Positions 39,801-50,426 of a stretch of 64,000 nt of DNA are shown piece after piece. This DNA comes from Orthonyx spaldingii (taxonomy: Eukaryota; Chordata; Aves; Passeriformes; Orthonychidae), in NCBI GenBank assembly GCA_013397795.1, contig VZTJ01003846.1, forward strand, positions 727,352-791,351, in the 5' to 3' direction. Within the stretch, counting starts at the first letter, position 1; each line of letters opens with the position of its first letter. The position numbers and the translations under genes are program-made. The notes beneath the pieces are model-generated. The model did not search any database. It was not told the origin of the DNA and saw only the letters and a list, made by a program, of their open reading frames with translations.

Positions 39801-39924
39801 TGAGAAACTTACTTTTCATTCTCCTCTCTGACTCTCTCTGCAGGCAAGGGAATAAAAGAACTAGAAGACTAGACATCTGTACTTTTTCTTCTGTCTTTAT
39901 GGTCCCTGGATTTTGGACATCATT
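36836..39924. other. non-coding stretch
   Basis: No gene or clear mobile element was seen. Short frames such as 36911-37120 and 37739-37972 have no recognisable domain. Confidence 0.5.
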
Positions 39925-40275
39925 GTAATTGTTGTCAGTAGATAGTAAAGTATTAGGAAAAAGAGGAAAAAATAACATGATGAAGAGTATTGGCAAGACA
40001 GAGATGAGGAGCAGAGTATGCTGAGAAGAGTAGGAAAATGCTGAGATTGGAGAAAAGAAAAATTTTTGAATGAGGTGCAGGTGAAAAAAGGAATCAATGG
40101 AAAGATAAAGAAAGTGAACAGAGATTAGAAAACAAAAGTTGGAGGAAGCTATTCCAGGACAATAAGTGAGGAGGGCTTTAGAGGATAAGATCAGAGCATA
40201 GTTGAAAGATGATAAGGTGGAAGGACTTTCTCTCCTGTGAAGACATGGATGAAAAGGATAAAGAAACTCCACACT
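39925..40275. repeat. purine-rich strand-asymmetric tract
   Basis: The plus strand is dominated by A and G. Its complement is therefore pyrimidine-rich and poor in stop codons, which explains a 173-codon minus-strand frame at 39751-40272, the longest in the window. Its translation is a serine/leucine/phenylalanine-rich string without a domain. I regard it as a composition artefact. The block might be a decayed old repeat, but I could not name one. Confidence 0.55.
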
Positions 40276-40444
40276 AAGAGAGAATGATCCTTCAGTGATT
40301 CCACAGCCAGTGTTGTGTAGGAACCATGTGAATGGGAAAGAGGAACTAAATTAGAGAGAAATCAACACTGCAAAACCAACAGTTCTTCTGCTTTACGAAG
40401 AAAAGATTGGGAAGAGTTTAGCTTAATGAAAACCCCCCACTGCA

Positions 40445-40840
40445 AATCCATTCATTCACGTCTCTCTACACCGTAAGGACCCTGGGGGTACTTGCAGACA
40501 TTGCTGTCCCTGCACAGCCCCTCAAGGCTCCCCTCCCAGCCTGCCCCTGTACTGAGACCCCATGTGAGCCCCCCTGCCCTCAGCCCCAGCAGCACTGCAG
40601 CAGGGTCAGTCTCCAGCTGTCCACAGCCCTGCCCTGCCCAACCACTGGCCATGCTGAGCCATGCTCACTGGGGGCCCGCATCCCAGCCCAACTTTGGACT
40701 GACTCTGCGGGAGTGCCCAATGTCTGGGACTGGGAGGTGGGGTGAGCCTTGGCTACCAGACTAGAGGCACGTCACCCATGGGGATCTCCCACTGCTCCTG
40801 GGCCCTGGCACCCACAGAGCTTTGTCTTAACAGGCACATG
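40445..40840. other. GC-rich segment of unknown origin
   Basis: This block of roughly 400 bases is rich in CCC, CAGC and CTG words, with few CpG dinucleotides, set sharply between AT-rich flanks. Plus-strand (40492-40764, 90 codons) and minus-strand (40452-40652) frames are proline/serine/alanine- or glycine-rich, as the composition dictates, with no recognisable domain. The sharp edges suggest an inserted element such as a decayed GC-rich LTR, or a methylation-decayed CpG island. Neither can be shown here. Confidence 0.4.
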
Positions 40841-41894
40841 GTTGACCTTTGATAGCTTATTAATTTATTCTGCTTTAAATTTCTTCTCCTAAGGTCAAGC
40901 AATGCTGTTGTTGACATTCATGAATTATTGGCAAAATGCTGATTGAGTTGCATGGAACGTGCAAGTTGGAGGAGCAGTTTGTAGCACCATGTATTTAGTA
41001 GGCTAGCTAAATGTTTGGATGTACAGTAGCTTTCCTGGGTCTGCCCTTGTCTCCCGAAGTCCTAAAGGCTGTTCTTATGCTCCCGAAACTTTAGGGGAGT
41101 TCTCCTAAACGAGAATACTTTCTACTAGACAGCTGAAGACTTCTTATGGAGGAAAGTTACTGGAAGCAGTGTTGCTGGTGAGCTGTAGGTAGAAAGCAGA
41201 AGGTTTGCTGATCGTGCAGAGTACTTTATTTGTAGACTAGAAGTCTCTATTTTCTCTCCAAATGGTTTTGTTTCAAACTTTTAGTTTTGAAGATACTTCT
41301 TGCCAGTTGACCAGGCAATTCCTAAACTGTGCTTCCAGTAATACTCAATTTATCAGTATACACAAGATGATAGCTTCAATTATTTTCTTTTAACTCCAGA
41401 GTGTAAATGGTTGCACAGTTGAAAGTTTCATAGTTGGAGAAAATAGAAGTACTTATGAAAGTGGAGAAATATACTGTGCTGCGTATACAGAGAAAATTGC
41501 ATTTCTTTTTTTTAGTAATAATAAAAATAACAAGAATAAATCTTGAACTACATTCAGTCACTTGCACATGCAGTGTAGCTATAGAAGAAATATTTCAAAT
41601 TTGATGTTTTATTTTTTGCACAGCCAGCACAAGGCATGTAGATTGCCTATTTTGTGGGACTCAGTATGAACCAGTAATGGAATATAGTTATGAGGAAGGG
41701 AAATGCAAATATATGATATGTCACAAAAGGTATTTCCAGTATAAAATAATATTAATACCATTGTGTTAAGTCACTGATGAGAACTGTTCTGCAGTTTTAA
41801 CTACAGTTCTTGCCCTTTTTGTTCAAGAACTGTGAAATTTGATTATGGGCTGGTTATAACAAAGGGGAGATGGATTTATGAGAGATTTGGCAGA
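40841..41894. other. non-coding stretch
   Basis: Nothing is recognisable on either strand. Confidence 0.5.
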
Positions 41895-42100
41895 GCTTGC
41901 CTTGTTCAGCCTAGGACAATGCAACTTAGATTGTGGTCTTTAAAAAAGGTTGAGGATGTAAACATCAGGGAGAAATAAGAATTAGTTAATCTCAAAGATA
42001 ATGTTGGCACTGAAACCAAAGGGTATAAGCTGACCCTGAATAAGTGTAGCCTGAAATTAGAAGATGGTTTCTAATTCTCAGAGGAGTAGGACTTCATGCT
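41895..42100 (+). mobile_element. ancient CR1/L3-like LINE fragment
   Basis: The segment opens with 'cttgccttgttcagcctagg', matching the widespread 'agcctggagaagagaaggct' region of CR1-type elements. It continues to 'gggtataagctgaccctga', 'ctgaaattagaagatggttt' and 'taattctcagaggagtagga'. The last three blocks, in order, match the conserved 3' region of an old CR1-type family found across amniotes. Divergence is high, so the copy is old. It has no open frame. Confidence 0.6.
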
Positions 42101-43182
42101 GCTCCTGGATACCAAGATGAAGGACAAAAGAGAACTATGGTAAAAGCAGACCTTAGTAGGTTGTTTGATGTTCTCAGATGATGTCTGTGATGACAGCAGC
42201 AAGGATGGAAACAAAGGCTCGGGAGCTTACCTGAAGGTTTGATTTTGTTCCTGTGCACATATTCAGATTGTTATTTTACTGGAGAGAATCAAAAGAGTTA
42301 TCTGGAGTGCTTTGCTTATCATCCTGTAGACAGTTGTTGTATAAGATTCCTATTTATTTTTTTTATTCCAAACTACTGAGGAAATAATGAGTGAATCATT
42401 CTTAAATGACTATGGTCCATATTTTTCAATTGGTGACAAATGCCTCACTCATGCGCCAACATTTAAAGTGAACTTTAGCAAGCTGAAATACTGAAGCTAA
42501 AGCAGGCTCTTCCGGAGTTGTGAGTCATGACTCTGCTCTGGCATTGCCACCAAGTGGTAACAGTAAAGAGATATGCAAAGATGCAAGAAATGCAAGCCAT
42601 TCTATGATTCATATCTTGGTTGCCCTCCCTCATTTAGTAGGGGAGTAGTTGATTTGCTTAATGTGCAAACCTTCTAATGAGAAACTCTTTGCTGTAAGCT
42701 CTGTAGAGGAAGCAGGATGTTCTTTCTGTAATCTTGTGTTCTTTAGGAAATCTCTATTTAATCTGTATTTTGCACTTCTTAAATTGTATCTCTGTGCTAT
42801 GGACACAGTGCTCGTGCATTTATAGTTGGTTGAGAAGGTTGTACTGTGGGCAGGAAAAACTTCACATGGATATGTGCAGGCCCAGAATGGCACAAGTGTC
42901 CTCTGGGAAGCAGCCCATCTTCAGCTGCCATGGACTCACAAACCTCTATAAAAATGGCCATTTATGTCTGACTCTGACAGTTGTAATATATTGATTACTT
43001 TCAACAAGTTATTATATTGGGGGGAAAAAGCTGACAGACTGGCTGGTATATGCAGTCCAAACCAAATCCACAGCTTTAAGCAGTATGGTGACATCTTTGC
43101 TTTTTTTTTGTCTGTTCTTGAATAACTTGCCTGATTTGCCTTAGCATCTCTAGGAAAAAAACCCCAACTTTCATGATTGTAT
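42101..43182. other. non-coding stretch
   Basis: I see no gene. The short phrase 'gccattctatgattc' near 42597 resembles a CR1 terminus, but nothing upstream supports an element. Confidence 0.5.
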
Positions 43183-43268
43183 GTGGCACTCGGTGCCATG
43201 GTTTAGTTGAGGTGTTAGGACATGGGTTGGACTCGATGATATTGAAGGTCTCTTCCAACCTAGTGATT
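43183..43268 (+). mobile_element. CR1 LINE 3' end
   Basis: It contains 'tggcactcggtgccatggtt', 'tagttgaggtg', 'gggttggactcgatgat' and 'aaggtctcttccaacctag' in the order found at the 3' end of avian CR1 elements. It is the same subfamily region as the minus-strand copy at 36640-36835, read in the opposite direction. It is about 86 bases long, strongly 5'-truncated, and runs into an AAATA-type microsatellite. Confidence 0.85.
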
Positions 43269-43297
43269 TAAATAAAATAAAAATAAAATAAAAATAT
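43269..43297. repeat. (AAATA/AAAATA)n microsatellite at CR1 tail
   Basis: Units of aaata and aaaata directly abut the CR1 3' end. The usual CR1 terminal octamer repeats are absent and this A-rich array stands in their place. Confidence 0.9.
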
Positions 43298-46200
43298 AAG
43301 ACAATGACAGCCTCTCAGCAAACAAGATCCATTTTAGCCTTTCCTTTTCTTTGATCTCCCCAGTTGTATTTTTTCCCCTCTAAACCCAATGTGGAATGTC
43401 TGAAAAAACCAAAATATAATGCAGAATTTGTAGAAACTCTCTTGTCAGGGAATAGGTCTGGAAAAATAGCACAGTGTGTCATGGTTCCTTATGGATGCTG
43501 TAAAGTCATTGAAGAAATCCCAATGGATTATAAAGATATATATGTACATATATCTATGTATACAGAAAATGTCAGAAAAGGACCCAGTGAAAAAGAATGC
43601 TGATTTTCAGTCCTTTACCTTTAGGTGTAAGGTCCTGTGTGCCTTTAATAGAATTGATAAATTAATTTTTGGAGGTTCCTATGTATTATCTGTTTTGTTT
43701 CTTACTCATTAAGACTGATCTTCCTTTAAGTAATAATAATAATTAATAATAATATAAAGTGACAGTTGTTGGCAAAGGATTTGCTATGTTTATTAAAATA
43801 CTATGCTAGTCTTTCAGACATATATATATATATAAATTAGGTTGTCCTGATAATTTATTACTGACAAAATGCTGACAGCTTTCAACTGATTTTAAAGGCA
43901 TAAAAGTGAAGAGGAAAAGAGAGAAACAAAATGATGTTCTTTATAAACTTCTTTTTACTATATGAAGTTAAATCAAGAATAAACACTATGTTGTGTATTC
44001 TTTTACAGATCAGCTGAGTAATGTAATGCATTGTATGTGACTACACAGATGGTATGGTCAAGATTATGTGTGTGAGCTGTTTATAAGGATGTAGATATCT
44101 AAGATTATTACCTTATTTAAACAGATACACTGTCAAGTTTGAAGATAGGAGTAGTTTTTCACGTTTTTTTTGGTGTAACTTTCAAATCACTTTTATTAAC
44201 AGCAGGTTACTTAAGCTTATATAAGAATGTAAATGACTTATATAATCTGGTGATTTTCCAGTTTTACAATGTAGAGGTTCTTACTCTTCCTCCCAGAACT
44301 ATTCCTCTGCTGTATTGCTCTTCAGGAATTATGTTAGAGTGAGCCTTTAGGACAGACTCCAGAAAACAGCAAAAGAAGTGACTCTCAGAATGCTGGATGC
44401 AACTGATAGCTGAAAGCAACTCTTGTCAGCCTGTTAAGAACGATGCCATTTAGTAGTCCTTAAAAGGTGATGGAATTTTGTTTGCTGCTGCCTTAGGATG
44501 TCTAACTATTAGCTGTGACTAGAAGTTTATCTAGCCATATGAGAGCAAAACCCAAAGAAAGCAGTATAAATATCTATTGAACAGGATACAGTTATGTAAT
44601 TGACACTCAAGGGTCATGACAGAGGACAGTAGTGATAAGCTAAGGAATTCATGAAGGGCAAGTTTAAGTGTTACCCAAATGTCACTTGTTCTTCTTTAAT
44701 GAAGGGTAAAATACTTAGCTTAGCAATAGTAGATGGAACTCTCTTTTGCTTCTTAATGTTTCATTAAAAAATGACACTGCTGATAAGAGCTCAGAAAGTT
44801 TATTCTGGGGCATTATTTTCTGTGTTGATTCAGGGAGACGAGTGCCATCTGCAGAATCCTTAATCTTCCCTGCTATAGCAGCTCTGACGTGCCAGCAGTG
44901 TTCAGGCGTCGGTGGACAGGATTTACTCTTAGCTTGTGAGATCTGATGTGCTCAGCCTTTTCTAAGGAAATTGCCTAAAACCTGCTACAGAGCAGACTGC
45001 TTTTCCCTTGTACTAAGAAAACTTCATCTGTAAGCTCCTTTCCCCAATATTGTCCAAAAAAAGATTAAGATGCCCATCCTTGTTGCTTTTATACTCTTCT
45101 CTAGATTAACTGTGAGGAAACAGGGAAAAAGAGATGAGTATTAGGTCAAAGTGTTTTAGAGGGGATGAGAAAAGCAGCTGCTGCAAAGCAAAGAAGCACA
45201 CACTCCCAGCAAAAATCCCACCACCCAACCACCCAAAAACCTGCACAGAAAAACCTCAGGGAAAAAGAGATGTGAGGCTTTCATTTAATTTTGTGGCTGT
45301 TTCCTACTCTCCCTGGCCTCCTCATCCTATACCCCTACATCTCTCTCCCATTCTGGATATTAAACTCTGTTACTCTACACTGTGGCTCTCACCACTGTTT
45401 TCGTAGGTGAGGAGGGAGGTGTTCTTTTCAATTCCATCAATATAATAGATATTGAAAGGCACTTTTTGAAGGGGCAATCATCTAGGGCACATTCTAACAC
45501 ATTTCTATAGGCTTGTATTTAATGTCTAAGCTTCTGCTGATAAGTTCTGGTTCCAGAATGCAATTAAAAAGTTAAATGAAAGAATGAAAGAGACATTAAA
45601 TTAAATACACATAGACAACTTTTACCTAGTAAAGCAAAACAGCAAAACTGTTTTTCACTAGAAAAACAGAATCAAGACACAGCGAAGGAGAAGAATCAGG
45701 GAAGCCAGAAAACAAGACTCACTCTGACTGCAGTGGCCAGTGATGTAACACAAGATAGCTCTTCACCTAGCATAGGGTCATGTTGGCAAGATGCAGAGAC
45801 CTGTGCATCTTGCCAGCACTCACATGATGCTCACAAGCACAGTGCAGACTGTCAGATAGCTGTGACTATCAGTGGCAAATGCCTGGAACCTGGGGATTAG
45901 AGCACCATTTCTATATTTATGTCAATACCTCTCCAGTGTCTTTGAAGCATTTAAGAAAGGAAAAGTGTTCTAAGTATTGTCTTTGCATCTTGGCAAGAGG
46001 GTCAGTCATGTAGAAAGTGGGGTCTTCCTTCATGAGGAAAACAGATATTGCTGAAATTTTGTAGCTTTCATTGTGACTTGAAATTTAAGTTCTTGCTGAA
46101 TTCAGAGGAACTGAAGACAGACTCTCAGAGAATCTGTATTCCTTGCTGTCAGAACAAGTCCGTGTGACACCATGCTTGGTTGGTGGTCTGTCAAATCTGG

Positions 46201-46496
46201 CAGCCCCATAGACAGAAAAAGGCAGAGAATGCCATAAAGCAGGAAGACTTCCAGCCCAGCATCTTCACCTGCAAAGTGGTGAGCAAGGGGCTTGGAAAGT
46301 CCAGGAATTCATTAGGCCTAGTGAAGAAGTGGGGCAGTTCACTTGGTGTGCAGTTGGGAACCAGCATCCCTGGGTGCCCCTAGGCGGAGAGGGCAGGAAG
46401 TGTCTGCAGCTGTCCTAAAGAAAATGCAAAGTTTTTCAAGTGATATAAAAGGCTTTGTGTGTGGTGGTTGTTTATTATTGTTGTTAAAGCAAGAAA
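43298..46496. other. non-coding stretch with short AT repeats
   Basis: It holds an AAT-rich run at about 43726-43755 and an (AT)n run at 43819-43834. A lysine- and proline-rich frame at 45134-45406 has no recognisable domain. No gene is supported. Confidence 0.5.
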
Positions 46497-46610
46497 GAAG
46501 AAATTTTTTATGATGGGAATGAAACACTGGAACAGGTTGCCCAGAGAGGTGGTAGGTGTCACCTTCCAAGATGGTAGATGCTTCCTTCCAACCCAAACCA
46601 TTCCATTATA
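46497..46610 (+). mobile_element. CR1 LINE 3' fragment with internal deletion
   Basis: It begins in the CR1 block 'aagaagaaattttttatga', continues with 'gaaacactggaacaggttgc' and 'ccagagaggtggtag', then jumps near 46560-46585 to the extreme end 'ttccttccaacccaaaccat'. In intact copies these two blocks are separated by roughly 100 or more bases, so the middle has been lost. It is on the plus strand and non-coding; overlapping frames on either strand are incidental. Confidence 0.85.
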
Positions 46611-46856
46611 TTGTTGTTATTTTTATTATAATACCCTATTTTTCCCCAGAGAAAAGATAAAATTGGATTTTAGTGGAAAAATCCTGACCTGAAAGTTGCA
46701 CGTTTTGATAGTTTGAAAAGAGTTTTATGTTTATGCTTAAGCTTTGGAGGGGGTGGATATGCAATGCAACTGTTTTACTTTTATTCATCCCTTTGATCTG
46801 TTCATCTTTCCAGCCCACCTCACCTCCATCTGTGTGTTTGTTCCATCTGATATGCA
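46611..46856. other. non-coding spacer
   Basis: Ordinary AT-rich sequence lies between the CR1 tail and the CpG-rich block, with nothing recognisable. Confidence 0.5.
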
Positions 46857-46878
46857 GATTTGAGCCTTCTGGGATTGT

Positions 46879-47086
46879 CGCTGACCGCTTGACCGCCCGG
46901 CTGGTCGAGGGGCGACAGTACCCTCGCGTGCCCGGACACAGGCTCTCACGCCGCACGCAGGTGCGCGGCGGCGATGCAACGCCTTAGCCTTCTCAGGGCA
47001 AGCTCGAGGCAGGTAACAAGTCCCACAGCCCAGGCTGGGGCTGGCAGCAGCCGATGGATCAGGAGCGACGCGGAGGCGATGAAGGA
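46879..47086. promoter_or_regulatory. CpG-rich block, possible promoter or first exon, cut by a gap
   Basis: By hand count about 23 CpG dinucleotides lie in about 208 bases, against near absence elsewhere. On the plus strand an ATG at 46974 starts a 13-codon frame ending at 47012 with ag|gtaaca, a good splice donor, in frame after a CAG codon. The predicted peptide starts MQRLSLLRASSRQ and is basic. A second ATG at 47054 runs open into the gap. The minus strand is also open, so direction is not settled. Known biology: unmethylated CpG islands usually mark vertebrate promoters. The inference of a first exon is weak; a GC-rich repeat or a misplaced contig piece is also possible. Confidence 0.35.
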
Positions 47087-47113
47087 NNNNNNNNNNNNNN
47101 NNNNNNNNNNNNN
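47087..47113. other. assembly gap (27 N)
   Basis: This run of N directly follows the CpG-rich block. The missing sequence may be GC-rich and longer than shown. Confidence 0.99.
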
Positions 47114-49780
47114 TGGGATGGAGTTGCTTCTCTGTTGTGCCTAGAGAAGCGATATTCATGAGTCAGAATCCGTAGTTATTGAACTGTATCATCTTTGAGA
47201 ACGTTTCAGGTAACCTCTGAAAAGTAAATATGTAGGAGGCTTTTGAAATTCTTAGGAAATATATGAGAACTTGATCACAGGATGCAATTAACTGAGGCTT
47301 TTGTTTTTGCATCATAGGAAAAACTTGTCCATATTGCGATTTTAGTGGTCACTAAAAAGACCCCCAAAGGTGTTTTTCTGAGCTGACTTTTGCTATTCTA
47401 TCAATGGTAATTTCAGTAGTTCTAGTGCTGTGTTGATGAGACTGGGGGGAATGCAGAAGAATCATGATGAGACAGGACTTTTAAAAAATATTATTAGAAG
47501 TAGATATGAATTCTGGAGCGAAATAATTTAGGAAGTTGTAGCTTAAGTAAAATCTGCATGTATAAAGAGATTGTTACTAAAGCAAGAAGCCTGGAGATTT
47601 TTACTCCCTGAGCTTATGTGGATGAGAAGTTTGTATCCTTCAGACACTTTGTGTGCTGCACATTGTCTGTGAAATGACTTTGTTCATGCAGCTTTTTTTA
47701 AAATTCTTTTTGTTTTTAAGTTGGATATACAACACAGTGAATACCTGTGTGTGAGAATTAGGCATGTCTAAATAAGAATATTAATTGGAAAATCTCTGGC
47801 TAATGAATTTCAATAGTGCAAGAGACATTTCCAAATGGCCAAATTAGCCTCCAACAAGTTTTGAAATAAGAATTGATGGGTTCCTGAAGAGTACTCAATT
47901 GGTAGTTTATTTTTTAACACAGATTTTCTTACAGTAATGCAGCTTAATTTAGCCAATAGAAGAAGTTTTTCCAGTTATTTCTTTTTAAATGTAATAAATT
48001 TATGTGAAAGTATAATTGGAAATGTGTTATTTTTTGCCAAGTCATCAGTGAAATAAATGTTGCTTTAGTAAAGTATGCAGAAGATATTCCTGGTCTCACT
48101 ATAAAATGTAGCTACACTGTAGTAGGAAACATACATAAACATTAACTACAGCTGCAGATAGAAAACTACTCTATAATGTAAAAGAATTGTAGGCAGTGTG
48201 CAAATAATTTTTATGGCACCTAAGTTCATTGGAGTGGAGAGGACATACAAAATCTTACACTAGCCCTATGAAAGTAAATGGATGGGGAGAAAATGAGATT
48301 TTGTGTGTACAATCCTTGCTTTGTTTCTCTGTTTTCTTTTGTCGTATTGGTTCACCTTACATTATGTTCTTAGCCAGTTATAGCTACATCACAGTAAAGT
48401 TGTGGAACATGTATGTATATGGGTCATTTTTTCAAGTATAATTAAAAAAATGTTTCCTAAAATACTCAAATTATATTGGTTACTAATTTTCAGAGTTGTG
48501 GGTTTGTTTTTTTTAATTATCATTTTTCATTCTTTTATGTATGTACAGGAGCTAAGCTTTTCTGGAGATCTCTTAAAATGCCAAGTTCTGAGTTGTTTTA
48601 AGGACTCTGTACCATTTCAGTTTGAAAGGTGGCCTTTGCCTAAATTAACAAGGTTAAGTTATAAATGGAGTGAATAGTAAAAATAATTTTTTGTGTGTCT
48701 TCTATCACAACCTATGTAATAACCCAGAATTATCCTATGTGTTCTGAAGATCCTCCAAGGCAGTTTCCCTCAGCATTATTTTGGCTCTTAGTTGTAATTG
48801 GAAAAATAGGCATAGGATTTTTAGTCTGTAATCTTGGTGCAACCTTTCAAAATACTGCATTTATTTTTAAGTCGTTAGTACTTGGCAAAAACATATCAGC
48901 TCTCCTCACATAAAAAATAAATAAATAATTGAAACAGTCAGAAAATAGAAATTCCAAGAGTTGGACATCTCATTTCATATTTTCTGGGTTCTAAAACTTT
49001 TTATATTTGTGCTTACTGCGAATGAATTTTGTTTGTCACCTTTACCTGGGTTTCAGATAATAACACATGGACTTGAGTGAACTTTCTTTTCCAAAGCTTT
49101 TATTTCTCTTTATTGAGACTTGTGGTTATCAGCACCAACACTCTCAAATGCTTTGCTCTGCATGCAGCACATGGGAAGTTGACTCTACAACTGCCTTCTT
49201 GACATGAAAGCATCTCATCAATTGCAGTGTGCACTCAAGAGGAGCTGCAAGTTGAGCCCAGGATATTGATCTGGCAGACTCTGGAACTCCTTGACTCTTC
49301 TGTCATATTATGTGGATCTCATCCAATTTGAATGCCACATATTTATTGTGATGACAGCTTTTAAAGTATGGTTTTTCTGAATCTCGTTCTATATGACCAC
49401 TATATATGTCATATAATTATGACCATATATAACTGACTACACTTTTTTTTTTTTAGTATTTTGACTCATTGCAGTGTAGTACAGTAAAGTTTATAGTATT
49501 CAAGGGCAGTCTTTCTCTTATTTTGCAGATGCTTCTTAAAATGATGTTATAAAATTTTATCATTTAGTTAGTAAAGACTTTAACCTTTATAAACCTATGA
49601 AACCACAAAAATCCATGCAGGGTTCACGCTGAAAAACTAGGGAGCTTTGCTTCTCTTGACAATTGTTTTTGCTCATCTATCAGGAGCAGATATTAAGCCT
49701 CAGTGGAACAGGACAATTTTAGCCTTACCTCTTAATTTGTGGTGGGGATTTTTTAGTGTTACTTGCCTAGAATGATAGTC

Positions 49781-49816
49781 TAAAATTGGAATGTAATTTA
49801 AAATTGGAATGTAATT
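49781..49816. repeat. perfect 18-bp tandem duplication
   Basis: The unit taaaattggaatgtaatt is repeated twice, at 49781-49798 and 49799-49816. Confidence 0.95.
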
Positions 49817-50400
49817 TTAATATGCTTGTTCGTAAAACCTCACCTTGTAGCCTTATTTCATAAGAAAAATGGTATTTGTAAGACAAAAAAATTTGAAATT
49901 TAAATTAATACTTTTTATATACAAACAACTAAGTCAAAACTTTAATACAGCTTCATGTGCCATTTTTCTCTTCCAATATTTTATTACATTCCTTATTTTA
50001 AGAATAAATGCCTTGAAAAATAAACCGTCTTTTCCCTTGGAAGTTAAATAGTCATTAAGTGTATACTCTTTAATTTTCCTGCGTTATATGTATGCCTTTT
50101 TGGGATGCACAAATATGCTGATAGTAAGGTGTTTATTGCAGTATAATTTATTCCTAAAATACTAGAGATTCATGGCATTTTAAAATTTTATATAATTGTT
50201 TTACTGTAGATAATTACATTAAAGTGATTTCCTTACCTTAATGATCTGAGTAGAGTTGTATTATTTCCCACAAAAGCTGCCACCCTTATGTCAGCTGTGT
50301 GAGTTAAGTATAATTATGTATGGTAATGGGGATAAAAGGAGTGAGTTTATCCTAAAAAAACAGTCATTCTATTCTCTGATCCTTCAACTTCGTGCTGCAT

Positions 50401-50426
50401 GACCCTCTCGTTAGACCCTCTCGTTA
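50401..50426. repeat. perfect 13-bp tandem duplication
   Basis: The unit gaccctctcgtta is repeated twice head to tail (50401-50413 and 50414-50426). Confidence 0.95.

Noticed and set aside
42594..42610. 'gccattctatgattc' resembling a CR1 terminus
   Set aside because: No CR1 body on either side; too short to support an element.
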